64,000 bases of DNA from the NCBI GenBank assembly GCA_030844895.1, contig CM061223.1:37322204-37386203 (forward strand), given 5' to 3'. Shown piece by piece: positions 20,329 through 30,083 of the stretch (the stretch's first letter is position 1; each line of letters begins with the position of its first letter). A program made the position numbers and the translations under genes. This stretch comes from Ambrosia x helenae. Its lineage: Eukaryota; Streptophyta; Magnoliopsida; Asterales; Asteraceae. The notes under the pieces were generated by a model, which did no database searches, was not told the DNA's origin, and saw only the letters and a program-made list of their open reading frames with translations.

Positions 20329-23300
20329 GTGCAGAGAGTTTTCAGGGGCTTAAACAGCATATGGTATGTTGATAGTGGAGGCTCTATGCACATGACTGGA
20401 TGCAGATACCTGATAAACAATTTTATCAGCCAAAGAGAAGGATCTGTATCCTTTGGGAACAATGCTAAGGGATATGTGCTAGGACATGGCAATGTCTCCT
20501 CTGGCAAAATACAGTTTGACAAGGTCAATCTGGTGGAAAACCTTGAATACAACTTGCTGAGCGTGTCACAAATGTGTGATAAAGGATACTCTTCCTTTTT
20601 CACAAAGACAGCTTGCAAGATCATCTCACCAGAAGGCCAGAAGTTGATTGAGAAGATTATAGAAGATCATACTTTGCTGATTGCCAAAAGATGTGGCAAT
20701 GTCTATGCAGTGGACATTGAGCAAGACAAAGTATTGAACAACACTGCCTGTTTCTTCTCAAGGGCATCAACTTCAGAAACAGATCTCTGGCACAGGAGAC
20801 TTGGCCATGTGAACTTTAAAACCATAAATAAAGTCACAAAAATGGGCTTGGTCAGAGGTCTACCTTTGAAAGTATACCAGTGTCAAGAACACTGTGTATC
20901 CTGTTTAAAGGGAAAACAGCATAAGTCCTCCTATAAGTCTATTGAAGAATCAAAAACAACTGCATGTCTTCAACTACTCCATATGGACTTATTTGGACCT
21001 GTCAAGATTATGAGCCTTGGTAAAAAGAAGTACTGCTTAGTCATCATTGATGACTACTCAAGATTCACATGGGTATTCTTCTTATTTTCCAAGGATGAGG
21101 CTGCTGAAATCATCAAGTTCTTCATTCTACAAGTAGAGAAACAATATTCTCTATCTGTCAAAACCATTAGAAGTAACAATGGGACAGAGTTCAGGAACAA
21201 AACTCTGGATGAATTCTGTTTGTCTAAAGGGATTATTAGACAATACAGTGTTCCCAGAACTCCTGAACAAAATGGTGTAGTAGAAAGGAAGAACAGAACA
21301 TTGATAGAAGGAGCAAGAACAATGTTAGCTGATTCTGGACTGCCATTGTACTTTTGGGCAGAAGCAGTTAACACAGCATGTTATGTTCAGAATAGAGTTC
21401 TTGTGGTCAAGAGACATTCCAAGACTGCCTATGAAGTTCTTCATGGCATGAAGCCCCTTATCTCCTTTTTCAGGGCTTTTGGGTGTCAATGTTTCATCTT
21501 GAACATCAAGGAATCTATCTCAAAGTTTGCTGCCAAAGTTGACTCAGGTTACTTTCTTGGTTACTCTTCAACTAGAAAAGCCTATAAGGTTTTTAATTCT
21601 CACACCAGGATAGTAGAAGAAACATTGAATGTCAAGTTCAATGAGTCAAAACACACTCTTATTCCAGCACATCCTGCTGAACTCTTTGACCTTGACAACT
21701 TTCACTTTGGACCTGAAAAGGCTGTTACTCCTTCCAAACCTACTTATTATGGTGATCAAAGGTTTGAAGATGAGGATCCTGCACCATGGACTCCTCAAAC
21801 AGTCATTAAGTCAACTACAACACCATCAGAAGTTTTTCAAACTTCTGATCAAACAAATACTGAAGGCCAAACTCAAACATCTGCTTCAGCACCTGCAACT
21901 ACTGAAGAAGCTGAAACTGCTGAACCAGATATTATAGACCTCAGTAGTTTGTTTGAAGAACAAGAGCCACCTACACCTGTCAGTGGTTTACAACAACTGA
22001 TTGAACACAGAGATCATCCACTTGATCAAATCATGGGTGATATAGCTACAGGTGTTCTGACTAGAAACCAGCTCTCCAACTTTTGCCTATTTTCAGCCTT
22101 TATTTCACAGTTGGAACCAAAGAAGTACCAGGAAGCCCTCAAAGACAATAATTGGGTGCAAGCTATGCAAGATGAACTACTTCAGTTCAACAAGCAACAG
22201 GTCTGGGAAATCTGTCCCTTACCTCAAAACAAGCAACCAATTGGTACAAGATGGGTTTTCAGGAACAAACAAGATGAAGCTGGTATGATTATCAAGAACA
22301 AGGCAAGACTGGTAGTTCAAGGGTACTCTCAAGAAGAGGGAATTGACTATGATGAAACCTTTGCTCCAGTTGCAAGGCTTGAGGCCATCAGGTTATTTCT
22401 GGCCTATGCCATTTCCAACAAAATTAAAGTTTATCAAATGGATGTGAAAAGTGCATTTTTGTATGGAAAAATCAAAGAGGAGGTGTATGTCTGTCAGCCA
22501 CCTGGGTTTGAGGATCCTTCTCATCCTGAGTGGGTGTACAGACTGGACAAAGCTCTTTATGGGCTCAAACAGGCTCCAAGAGCCTGGTATGATACACTCT
22601 CCACCTTTTTACTCAAAAATAACTTTACAAGAGGTGCCATTGATAAAACACTTTTCATTAAACATGTTGGAAATCATGTCTTACTTGTTCAAATTTATGT
22701 TGATGATATCATCTTTGGTTCAACAAACACAAAATTGTGTGATGATTTTAAGAAACTCATGCAATCAAAATTTGAGATGAGTACCATGGGAGAACTGCAG
22801 TACTTTCTAGGACTGCAGATCAAACAACAAACAAATGGAACTTTTATACACCAATCAAAATATGTTAAAGAATTATTGAACAAATTTTCTTTAAATGACT
22901 GTAAATCATGTTCCACTCCCATGACACCAATCACACAAGTTGAACCTGATGATCAAGGAAAACAGGTTGATCAAACCATGTACAGATGCATGATAGGTTC
23001 CCTTTTATACTTAACTGCTTCTAGACCAGATATTATGTTCTCAACATGTGTCTGTGCTAGATATCAATCAGCACCAAGGGAATCACACCTTATTGCAGTC
23101 AAAAGAATTTTTAGATATCTGAAAGGAACTCCAACACTGGGAATTTGGTATCCTGCTTCAAGCAATACCAAGTTATCAGCTTTTTCAGATAGTGACTATG
23201 CAGGGTGTAAGATGACAAGAAAGTCAACATCTGGTGGTTGTCAATTCCTGGGTAACTGTCTAGTGTCATGGCAATCAAAGAAGCAAACATCTGTTGCAAC

Positions 23301-23637
23301 TTCAACTGCTGAAGCTGAATACATTGCAGCTGCAAGTTGTACATCACAGATACAATGGCTCCAATATCAACTTCTTGATTATGGAATCAAAGAGACCAAG
23401 ACACCTTTGTTTGTAGACAGCAAATCTGCCATTAGCATCATTCAAAATCCGGTACAGTTCTCAAAAACTAAACATATTGAGATCAGGTACCATTTCATAA
23501 GAGATTGCTATGAAAAAGGCAAGATTGAGGTGAAGCATGTAGCAACAGCTAATCAGATAGCTGACATCTTCACTAAACCCCTTGACACATCAACATTTCA
23601 GAAGTTAGTATCCATGCTTGGAATGCTAAATTTGTAA
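20329..23637 (+). CDS. Element B pol: protease, integrase, reverse transcriptase, RNase H
   Basis: Copia-order polyprotein of 1102 codons. Protease active site near the start (WYVDSGGS); integrase zinc domain (H-x4-H...C-x2-C, about 156-200) and core with the first Asp in HMDLFGP and the Glu in VERKN. The middle catalytic position, Asp in the family's IRSDNGTEF, is Asn here (codon 21175-21177, residue 283). A Ser/Thr/Glu hinge (about 470-560) precedes RT, with MDVKSAFLYG and intact YVDD (residue 790). RNase H is present (FSDSDYAGC, STAEAEY), ending at MLGMLNL. The first codon used is GTG just after ATGTGCAG; no ATG suits, so pol probably depends on splicing or recoding from gag. Confidence 0.93.
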   Translation: MQRVFRGLNSIWYVDSGGSMHMTGCRYLINNFISQREGSVSFGNNAKGYVLGHGNVSSGKIQFDKVNLVENLEYNLLSVSQMCDKGYSSFFTKTACKIISPEGQKLIEKIIEDHTLLIAKRCGNVYAVDIEQDKVLNNTACFFSRASTSETDLWHRRLGHVNFKTINKVTKMGLVRGLPLKVYQCQEHCVSCLKGKQHKSSYKSIEESKTTACLQLLHMDLFGPVKIMSLGKKKYCLVIIDDYSRFTWVFFLFSKDEAAEIIKFFILQVEKQYSLSVKTIRSNNGTEFRNKTLDEFCLSKGIIRQYSVPRTPEQNGVVERKNRTLIEGARTMLADSGLPLYFWAEAVNTACYVQNRVLVVKRHSKTAYEVLHGMKPLISFFRAFGCQCFILNIKESISKFAAKVDSGYFLGYSSTRKAYKVFNSHTRIVEETLNVKFNESKHTLIPAHPAELFDLDNFHFGPEKAVTPSKPTYYGDQRFEDEDPAPWTPQTVIKSTTTPSEVFQTSDQTNTEGQTQTSASAPATTEEAETAEPDIIDLSSLFEEQEPPTPVSGLQQLIEHRDHPLDQIMGDIATGVLTRNQLSNFCLFSAFISQLEPKKYQEALKDNNWVQAMQDELLQFNKQQVWEICPLPQNKQPIGTRWVFRNKQDEAGMIIKNKARLVVQGYSQEEGIDYDETFAPVARLEAIRLFLAYAISNKIKVYQMDVKSAFLYGKIKEEVYVCQPPGFEDPSHPEWVYRLDKALYGLKQAPRAWYDTLSTFLLKNNFTRGAIDKTLFIKHVGNHVLLVQIYVDDIIFGSTNTKLCDDFKKLMQSKFEMSTMGELQYFLGLQIKQQTNGTFIHQSKYVKELLNKFSLNDCKSCSTPMTPITQVEPDDQGKQVDQTMYRCMIGSLLYLTASRPDIMFSTCVCARYQSAPRESHLIAVKRIFRYLKGTPTLGIWYPASSNTKLSAFSDSDYAGCKMTRKSTSGGCQFLGNCLVSWQSKKQTSVATSTAEAEYIAAASCTSQIQWLQYQLLDYGIKETKTPLFVDSKSAISIIQNPVQFSKTKHIEIRYHFIRDCYEKGKIEVKHVATANQIADIFTKPLDTSTFQKLVSMLGMLNL

Positions 23638-24320
23638 GTGTTTATTTTTTTTTTCTGCATATCAGTTAGAATCCAAGTTAACACTTGATTCTACCCAACT
23701 CTACATCAAACTTCTACATCAATCACTACTGTTATGCATCAAAATTTTCTTTTTCCTTTTTCCATCCTTGATTCCATCCTGTTTACCTTGGTGGAATCCA
23801 AGATAACCTTTTTATCTTTTTTCTGGTTTTCACTTACAAATGTCAAAAGTCTGAAACAAAACTTCTGAAAAACAAAATTAGTTTGAGAGAAACTACTGAT
23901 GAACAAAAATCATCAGTATGGGGATAATTTTCTGAAAAAGTGTGTAACTTCTGATAAAATAAACTTCAGAAGTTATGAATAAAGTATTTATAAAAACATT
24001 TCTCATCAGATGTTAAAACTGCTGAAGAGAAAAATGGGAACTACTGATGAAGTAATCCTTCATCAGCAGTTTAAGTCAAAAGGGTAAATCTGACTTTTCC
24101 CATCATCAGAGGTTTGACCTAATCAGTTTAAAACCTCTGATAAAGAGATTTTTAACCAAAGGCGGTTTTAAAACTTCTAATAAAGAAGATTCAAGCGGTT
24201 AAAACTTCTAATAAATACCTTTTCTACACACTTATTCTTTCAAACTATCCCTCCTTCTCTCTCAAAACTCTCTCAACCTATACCTGCAAAATCCACTGTT
24301 CGATCAAAAACCCAAACCAC
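23638..24320 (+). promoter_or_regulatory. Element B spacer with motif array and TATA-like box upstream of ORF3
   Basis: Non-coding. From about 23845 to 24195 it is filled with ACTNCTGAWGA-family words and complements (aactactgatga near 23890, acttcagaagtt near 23964, actactgatga near 24041, ccttcatcagcagtt near 24057), the same words as in the U3 of the LTR. A TATA-like CTAATAAATACC (24208-24219) and a CT-rich stretch (24231-24280) lie about 100 bp before the ORF3 ATG. The arrangement reads like a plant core promoter with a Y-patch leader. Confidence 0.55.
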
Positions 24321-27300
24321 ATGGCTCTAGTTCTGAAACAGGGACACAATCAAAGAGCCTTTCTTGAAAAACAAGAAGGCTGGTCCCAATACGATGAGAT
24401 CATTGATCTTGTCGTCAAATCCCAATACTTTACTGCTGTCACGATAAACCCACCAATTCACACTGAAACTCTAAATGAGTTCTGGGCAAATGCTGAGACA
24501 GTTACAATGGGTGGTGAGGTCATTTCCCTCAACTCAAAGATAAAAGGGAAACAACTGACCATCACACCGGCCACACTAGCAACAAGACTGGGTCTGGATG
24601 ATGTAACTGCCCCTGACCATGTTGCTAACACTGATATTCATCTAACCATGACTGAGTGTGGTTATCAAGGTACTCTCTCCCATGCTACAATATTCAAAAA
24701 ATATTTTGAACCAAAATACAAACTTCTGTTTCATTATATTATTATGTGTTTGAGTCCAAAAACAGGGTCTTATGACCAGATGCCCTCCACTTTTCAACCA
24801 ATATTTCATTCCATTGTGAATGAAACTAAATTCAGGGCATCAAAATTATTTTTCAATGAGTTGGTGTTACATCACAATAATACCAAGAAAAAGTTTTTGT
24901 TGTACCCAAGGTTTATTATGCAATGCATAATAGGGGAACTGGGTAATGAGGTGCTTGTGGGAAAAATTTCAACTTTAAACCCTTTAACATCACAAGCATA
25001 CTCAAGACTTAACAAACCGGCTGCCTGGCCAGAAGATGATCAGGGAGAACAACAACAAGTCCCCCTGAAGCCCACATCTTCCAAACTCACACCACCAAAA
25101 GCCAAAAAGCCCAAGCCAACAAAAACTGCACCCCACCAACCCAAAAGAAAAGCTGTTCAGGAGGTTGAGATGCCTGAACATGCTCATGAGCATTCTGCTC
25201 TTCAAATAGTTGAGACTGAAACACCCTCTCAGTCTCATCCATCTCAAACCCCACCAAGAGCACCCATATCTGTTCAATTCAAAAGAAAAAGACTTAGAAA
25301 AACTTATCAAACACACTCTTCTTTTGAAACTGCTGAACAACAACCTATTGCCCAAACTACTGAACCAACCCCACAAATTTCTGAACAAGAGGCAATAGAA
25401 ATTGCCAAACTTCTCTCTGGGCTAAAAGAGAATGTCCCATCTGATCATGTCAGTCCCCATCAACCACAACAAACAGGGGACATAACTACTACATCAGACA
25501 TGGATGTGGACATCACTAGCCCTATCCCAAGAGATGAGGGTGGACCAGAGTCTTTAAGCCCAATTTTAAAGACTCTTGGGGCATCTGAGGCTGCTACTAC
25601 TCAGTTACCACCCAGTGGTGGATCTGAGGACAGAAGTAACATAGCTAAGACCTCAGATGTGGCAACTACTGATGAAGGCTTAATGCCTGAAGTAGGAAAT
25701 CCTCAGTACCAAGAAACAGAGGTTCATGAGAGAACTGAGTTGGGCTCAGCTCATGATTTAACTGAGACAGTCCTCACTGAGGGCAACATCAGGGATTCAG
25801 ATGATTCCATTAGTTTGGATGATGTTTCACATACTCAAACTACTGAATTGACGGCAATTTCTGAAGGTCCTGCTGCAAAGGTATCCAGGCTCAAGAAGCC
25901 AGTCACCTCTGCACAGGTTAAAGCCCACTCAATCCCTAAAACCCCTAGAGTGGCATCCTCTGTACAACATGAAGATCTCCCAAAAACACCCCCTTCACAG
26001 CAAATGCCTACCCAATTCCCTGGGCAAACAAGCATAGACCTGAACCAGCTATGCAGCCCAGAGGGTCCCCTGTACCACATGATGAATACACTCATCAGAA
26101 ATCACTTCCAAACATATACAGCTGACTTGGAGCTGTCCATCAAGAACCAATTTGGAGTGATCAAAACAAAGATGAACGATCTGTCCAACAAAATAGACTT
26201 CAACAGCCAGCAGATTGCTCATCTTCAAGGACAATTCTCCCAACCCTCTGCTTCAAGGGTTAAAATTGATGAATCCAAAAAGGGGGAGAAGATCAGGGAA
26301 CCTAAGGAGTCATTCCAAGCCAGGATAAAGGCAAGAGTGGCACTCCTTGAAAGAGATCAGAAAGATCAGGCCAGGAAAGAAAAATTGGCCAAACAGTTTG
26401 GTGTCTCAATTGAAGAAATTGAAGCTGCAGAGAAAGAAGATGAGACCCAAAGTTCTGAAGATTCCCTAAGGCATAATGAAGAAACTTCTGATGACCAAAC
26501 TTCTGATGAAGAATCAGAAAGTACTGAAGACAATCCTTCAGTAGCTGACAAACCATCAGCAGTTGTCAGCACATCAGAAGTTAATACTTCCCAACCTCAA
26601 ACAACTGAACCTTCCAGAACCACTGCTCCCATTCAACCAACATCTGATCCCATCAGGCCTACATCTGTTACAACAATGACTGTATTAAACCCTTCTCCTA
26701 TCTCTCAATCAGCTGAACTATTAGAGAAGAGCTTAATTGCAGCCAACAAAAAGGCCAGAGAAGATCAGATTTGGAAATCTCTGGAAGAAAGGGATGATTT
26801 GGACTTAAGCCATGAAGAAAAACTTCAGGCTTATGCAGCTGAACTACAAAGGCAGGCTAGCCTTGATGAGATTGCTGAACAGGATAAAAGACAACAACTG
26901 GTGTCTTATATTACCAAGAACAGCAAGACTAAAGCCTTTACACTCAAAGGACTCTCTATGCAAGAGCTGACAAGAAGAGCACAACTGCTTGCAGACAAAA
27001 TGGCCACAAGCAAAGATGGAAAGGCCAAGAGAGCCCAGATAATTGAAGAGCTAGTAGCAGAAGGATATGGTTCAAAAGCCTCTGTATCCAGATGGAAAGA
27101 AGAAAGACTAATGGATACATATAGAAAATACTTGGCTGCCAAGGCTGCAAATCCTGAGAAGTTTCAAACTGCTGATCCTTCAAGATCAGTAGTTAGAACT
27201 TCTGGTGCATCTAGAAGATCTGCTACTCAGAAGAAGAAGGCAGAGGACAATGTCAAAACTGATTTCAAAATGGTACTACTTGAAGGAAGTTCAATAGTCC

Positions 27301-27818
27301 ATTCAGATTTTGACATTGAGGAGAAACCTCTGTTAACACAGTTCAGGGATCCTTCCACTTTTGCTTATCAAATACAAAAGACCATCAAAGAAAAGATGCA
27401 TACCAGAGTAGTGACTGAACACCATCTCCCAACTGTTCAGATGCCTGATATGCAACAACAACAACAAGGAAGAGAATCCCACCTGAGGCTATCTGAAACT
27501 GAAGACATCCAGCACTCAGGACCATCAACCCAAGGGACAAGTCTGGTTCCCTATTCTTCTGACTTTAACAAGTCAAAGATCCCTATCATCAGATGGTCAC
27601 TTACTGATAACAACTCAGTACTGTTGACAAGAAGAGACTTCTCAAGCAGGGCTTACAAGAAGATCAGTGATCTGAAGAAACTGTCAACACAAGACCTGCT
27701 CACAATTCAACATCTAGAACCACAGAGAGGATCTCTATCTGATGATCAGTACAACCAGCTCAAGAACACCATGTACAAAGAGATATGGAAGATTGTTCAA
27801 GACAGAAGAAACACATAA
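24321..27818 (+). CDS. Element B ORF3 (env-position protein, 1165 aa)
   Basis: Intact third ORF between pol and the PPT. The start ATG (MALVLKQGHN) follows a CT-rich leader; no upstream in-frame ATG is credible. Residues about 20-205 are the conserved domain shared with ORF3 of element A (EFW at about 53-55, a YDQM segment near 151, FLLYPRF at about 192-198). A long Pro/Thr/Ser/Glu-rich low-complexity region follows, then coiled-coil segments (about 600-700 and 790-900), a Lys/Arg-rich helical stretch (about 900-950) and a C-terminal block ending QDRRNT. No signal peptide or membrane helix is evident. Overall identity to ORF3 of A is low outside the N-terminal domain, but length, position and layout agree. 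Role unknown; nucleic-acid or cytoskeletal binding is guesswork. Confidence 0.85.
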   Translation: MALVLKQGHNQRAFLEKQEGWSQYDEIIDLVVKSQYFTAVTINPPIHTETLNEFWANAETVTMGGEVISLNSKIKGKQLTITPATLATRLGLDDVTAPDHVANTDIHLTMTECGYQGTLSHATIFKKYFEPKYKLLFHYIIMCLSPKTGSYDQMPSTFQPIFHSIVNETKFRASKLFFNELVLHHNNTKKKFLLYPRFIMQCIIGELGNEVLVGKISTLNPLTSQAYSRLNKPAAWPEDDQGEQQQVPLKPTSSKLTPPKAKKPKPTKTAPHQPKRKAVQEVEMPEHAHEHSALQIVETETPSQSHPSQTPPRAPISVQFKRKRLRKTYQTHSSFETAEQQPIAQTTEPTPQISEQEAIEIAKLLSGLKENVPSDHVSPHQPQQTGDITTTSDMDVDITSPIPRDEGGPESLSPILKTLGASEAATTQLPPSGGSEDRSNIAKTSDVATTDEGLMPEVGNPQYQETEVHERTELGSAHDLTETVLTEGNIRDSDDSISLDDVSHTQTTELTAISEGPAAKVSRLKKPVTSAQVKAHSIPKTPRVASSVQHEDLPKTPPSQQMPTQFPGQTSIDLNQLCSPEGPLYHMMNTLIRNHFQTYTADLELSIKNQFGVIKTKMNDLSNKIDFNSQQIAHLQGQFSQPSASRVKIDESKKGEKIREPKESFQARIKARVALLERDQKDQARKEKLAKQFGVSIEEIEAAEKEDETQSSEDSLRHNEETSDDQTSDEESESTEDNPSVADKPSAVVSTSEVNTSQPQTTEPSRTTAPIQPTSDPIRPTSVTTMTVLNPSPISQSAELLEKSLIAANKKAREDQIWKSLEERDDLDLSHEEKLQAYAAELQRQASLDEIAEQDKRQQLVSYITKNSKTKAFTLKGLSMQELTRRAQLLADKMATSKDGKAKRAQIIEELVAEGYGSKASVSRWKEERLMDTYRKYLAAKAANPEKFQTADPSRSVVRTSGASRRSATQKKKAEDNVKTDFKMVLLEGSSIVHSDFDIEEKPLLTQFRDPSTFAYQIQKTIKEKMHTRVVTEHHLPTVQMPDMQQQQQGRESHLRLSETEDIQHSGPSTQGTSLVPYSSDFNKSKIPIIRWSLTDNNSVLLTRRDFSSRAYKKISDLKKLSTQDLLTIQHLEPQRGSLSDDQYNQLKNTMYKEIWKIVQDRRNT

Positions 27819-27849
27819 GGAATTAGTAAGGTTTTGGCTTCATCAATCC

Positions 27850-27859
27850 AGGGGGAGAT
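27850..27859 (+). other. Element B polypurine tract
   Basis: AGGGGGAGAT immediately before the 3' LTR (27860), 31 bp after the ORF3 stop. Confidence 0.9.
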
Positions 27860-28577
27860 TGTTAGGACAAAGAGGATTGGTGAAACCACTTTTGTAAACC
27901 TTAGTCTAATTCACTTCTGTCATTTTTGGCTAAGTATAGAAGTACTGAAGAGAAGACAAGAAACTGCTGATTAGAAGATATGAAGAAGTGCTGAAGTTGC
28001 AGAAGTTCTGAAGTCCAAACCAGACAAGTTCACTTCAGAAGTACTGAAGACAAAACTACTCTTCAGTAGTTGTCCTTCATCAGCACTTAGCAAAAGATAT
28101 TTCCCACCGCCTTTTTGCATCAGTAGTTTATTGTTTAATATTACTTTTAGCTGTATTTGTTTCTTTCAATGTTGCAACTTGTGCAACTTGTCACTGTAGT
28201 TTCTGTGCTTGCTTTTTAGGCAAGATACATGCATGTAATCGTCTATAAATAGGAGGCTTCAACCTTCTATTTTAGACATTGATTTTCAACAGAAAAATCC
28301 TTCAAACACTCTCATTGTTATATTCCATTTCTGTATTTATTGTGAATCTCTCTAAGTATCTAATTCTCATTTACAACTTAGATTCATAATAAATACTTTG
28401 TCATTCATTAGTTTCAAACATCTAGGGGGAGTTATAACTCTGCCTTAGTGTAAAAAGTGTTGCTTTAACTTATAACATTCCGTTGTGCTTATAATCTGAT
28501 TTACAAGGACTTGCTAAACACTTAAGTGTCAAGATAGCAAGTTCTTACTTAGCATAAAAGAGCAAACTGATCCAACA
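27860..28577 (+). repeat. Element B 3' LTR
   Basis: 718 bp, nearly identical to 16861-17578, with the equivalent TATA at about 28242-28253. Followed by the second TSD copy ggagc (28578-28582). Confidence 0.97.
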
Positions 28578-28582
28578 GGAGC

Positions 28583-30080
28583 AGTGGCATCATTAGAGGC
28601 TGCTTGGGGGTTTACCGTGATCGGACGCACTAACGGTGAAGTTACGGCGTTTTCGACCTCGTAGTATAATCGAAGTACAGCTTCTTCAACCATGCTATCT
28701 AGATTGAATGATTCAAAGAAATCTTTGTAATCAAACATCCAATCTGGTCCTCCTCCCTGTACATTTTGTGTATATCTCTGAACTTCGACATTAGCCCACT
28801 CCTCGACTTTTCTAGTTCTTTTGTTGAATACCCGTTTTAATGGGGTTGCATATCCAACAAAATAACCTTCTTCAGCCTTTGGTGCAAACTTTTCCGAAGG
28901 ATTCAGCATTGTACATGGGGCACCAAATGGTTCTAGATACTCAAGATTCGGCTTGCGACGGTTTAACAGCTCATAAGAAGTCTTACCAAACTTCTTCACT
29001 GTCAAAACACGGTTAAGAGTATAACATGCTGCGTAAATAGCTTCGTTCCAGAACATGACTGGAAGATTTGAATCCGCAAGCATAGTTCTCGCCGTCTCTA
29101 TAAGAGTCCTGTTCTTTCTCTCTGCGACACCGTTCTGCTGGGGTGTGTACGGAGCACTATATTCACGATGAATTCCTTTGTTTGCACAAAGATCCTCCAT
29201 CTGAGCATTTTTAAACTCCGTCCCATTGTCACTCCGGATTCTTTTGATCTTCAGACCATATAAATTCTCCAGACGTGTAAACAGAACCTTCAAGTTGTCA
29301 AAAGTGTCGCTTTTCTGATGCAAACACATTACCCATGAAAATCTAGAATAATCATCAGTCACCACAAGACAGTATAACTCTCCGGCATGACTTTTACGTC
29401 TGACTGGACCGAATAAATCCATATGCAAACGTTCTAGTGGCAGCTCAACAGAATTAACTTTCTTTGGTCTATGGGATTGTTTGTGCTGCTTGCCCTTCTT
29501 GCAACTGATACACTTGTCATTCAGATGGAAGTGTTTAACATTAACTCCCGTAACAAGTTCATTCTTCACAAGCTGATTCATCTTTCTCAAATGGATGTGT
29601 CCCATTCTCCTATGCCACATAATGGATTCTTTTTCTGTAGCTTTGGAGAGGAAACACGTGACTTGGCCATGGGTGGTCATTGCTTTAGACATATCGAGAA
29701 TATACAAGTTGTTAACTCTCGGTGCCTTCAGCATCACCCACTCTTTTGGTAACTCAAACCCAGGTTTCAAGATATAACAGGATTTGTCATCAAAATACAC
29801 TGAAAATTGTTTATCACAAATCTGACTAACACTGAGCAAATTATAATCTATTTGTTTCACATAAGAAATCCGCTCAAATGTTACGACCCCATTGCTTACA
29901 CTCCCCTACATAGTGATGTAGCCTCCCTTATTTCCAGCAAATGCCACATAACCTCCGTTAATGTTTTTGATGTCAAAGAGTAGCGTGAGGTCCCCTGTCA
30001 TGTGACCAGAAGCTCCACTGTCAACAATCCATAGACTGCTAACAGGGCCAGCTGGAGCTCCCTGCACATTTAAAGTAGAT
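28583..30080 (-). pseudogene. Element A pol, 5' part: protease and integrase (one nonsense codon)
   Basis: Minus-strand start of the copia polyprotein. The protease site (IVDSGASGHMTG) lies near 30000-30040. Integrase has a GAG-pre-integrase zinc domain (H...H...C-x2-C near 29480-29620) and an intact catalytic triad (HMDLFGP, RSDNGTEF, VAERKN). Then come the copia integrase C-terminal tail and the hinge, which is cut by B at 28582. An in-frame TAG at 29908-29906, between protease and integrase, would truncate the protein. The pol frame opens at the minus-strand motif ATGTGCAG right after the gag stop, as in element B. The long frame's apparent N-terminus at 29860 is a GTG and not biological. 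Confidence 0.88.
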
Positions 30081-30083
30081 CAA

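Larger units (their letters stand above)
16861..28577 (+). mobile_element. Element B: young Sirevirus-like Ty1/copia retrotransposon inside element A pol
   Basis: Two 718-bp LTRs (16861-17578, 27860-28577) differ at one position by my count (C near 17488 versus T near 28487) and are flanked by the exact TSD ggagc (16856-16860, 28578-28582). Plus-strand order: LTR, PBS, gag (17792-20317), pol (20329-23637), spacer with TATA-like box, ORF3 (24321-27818), PPT, LTR; 11.7 kb in all. It is the innermost and youngest element of the nest. All three proteins are almost fully open, but gag has a frame change near its start and integrase has a catalytic-site substitution. Confidence 0.95.

Noticed and set aside
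23845..24195. CTGA and TGATGA words as box C/D snoRNA genes
   Set aside because: The words recur tens of times in both orientations without the paired C/D spacing or terminal stems; they belong to the dispersed motif family of element B.
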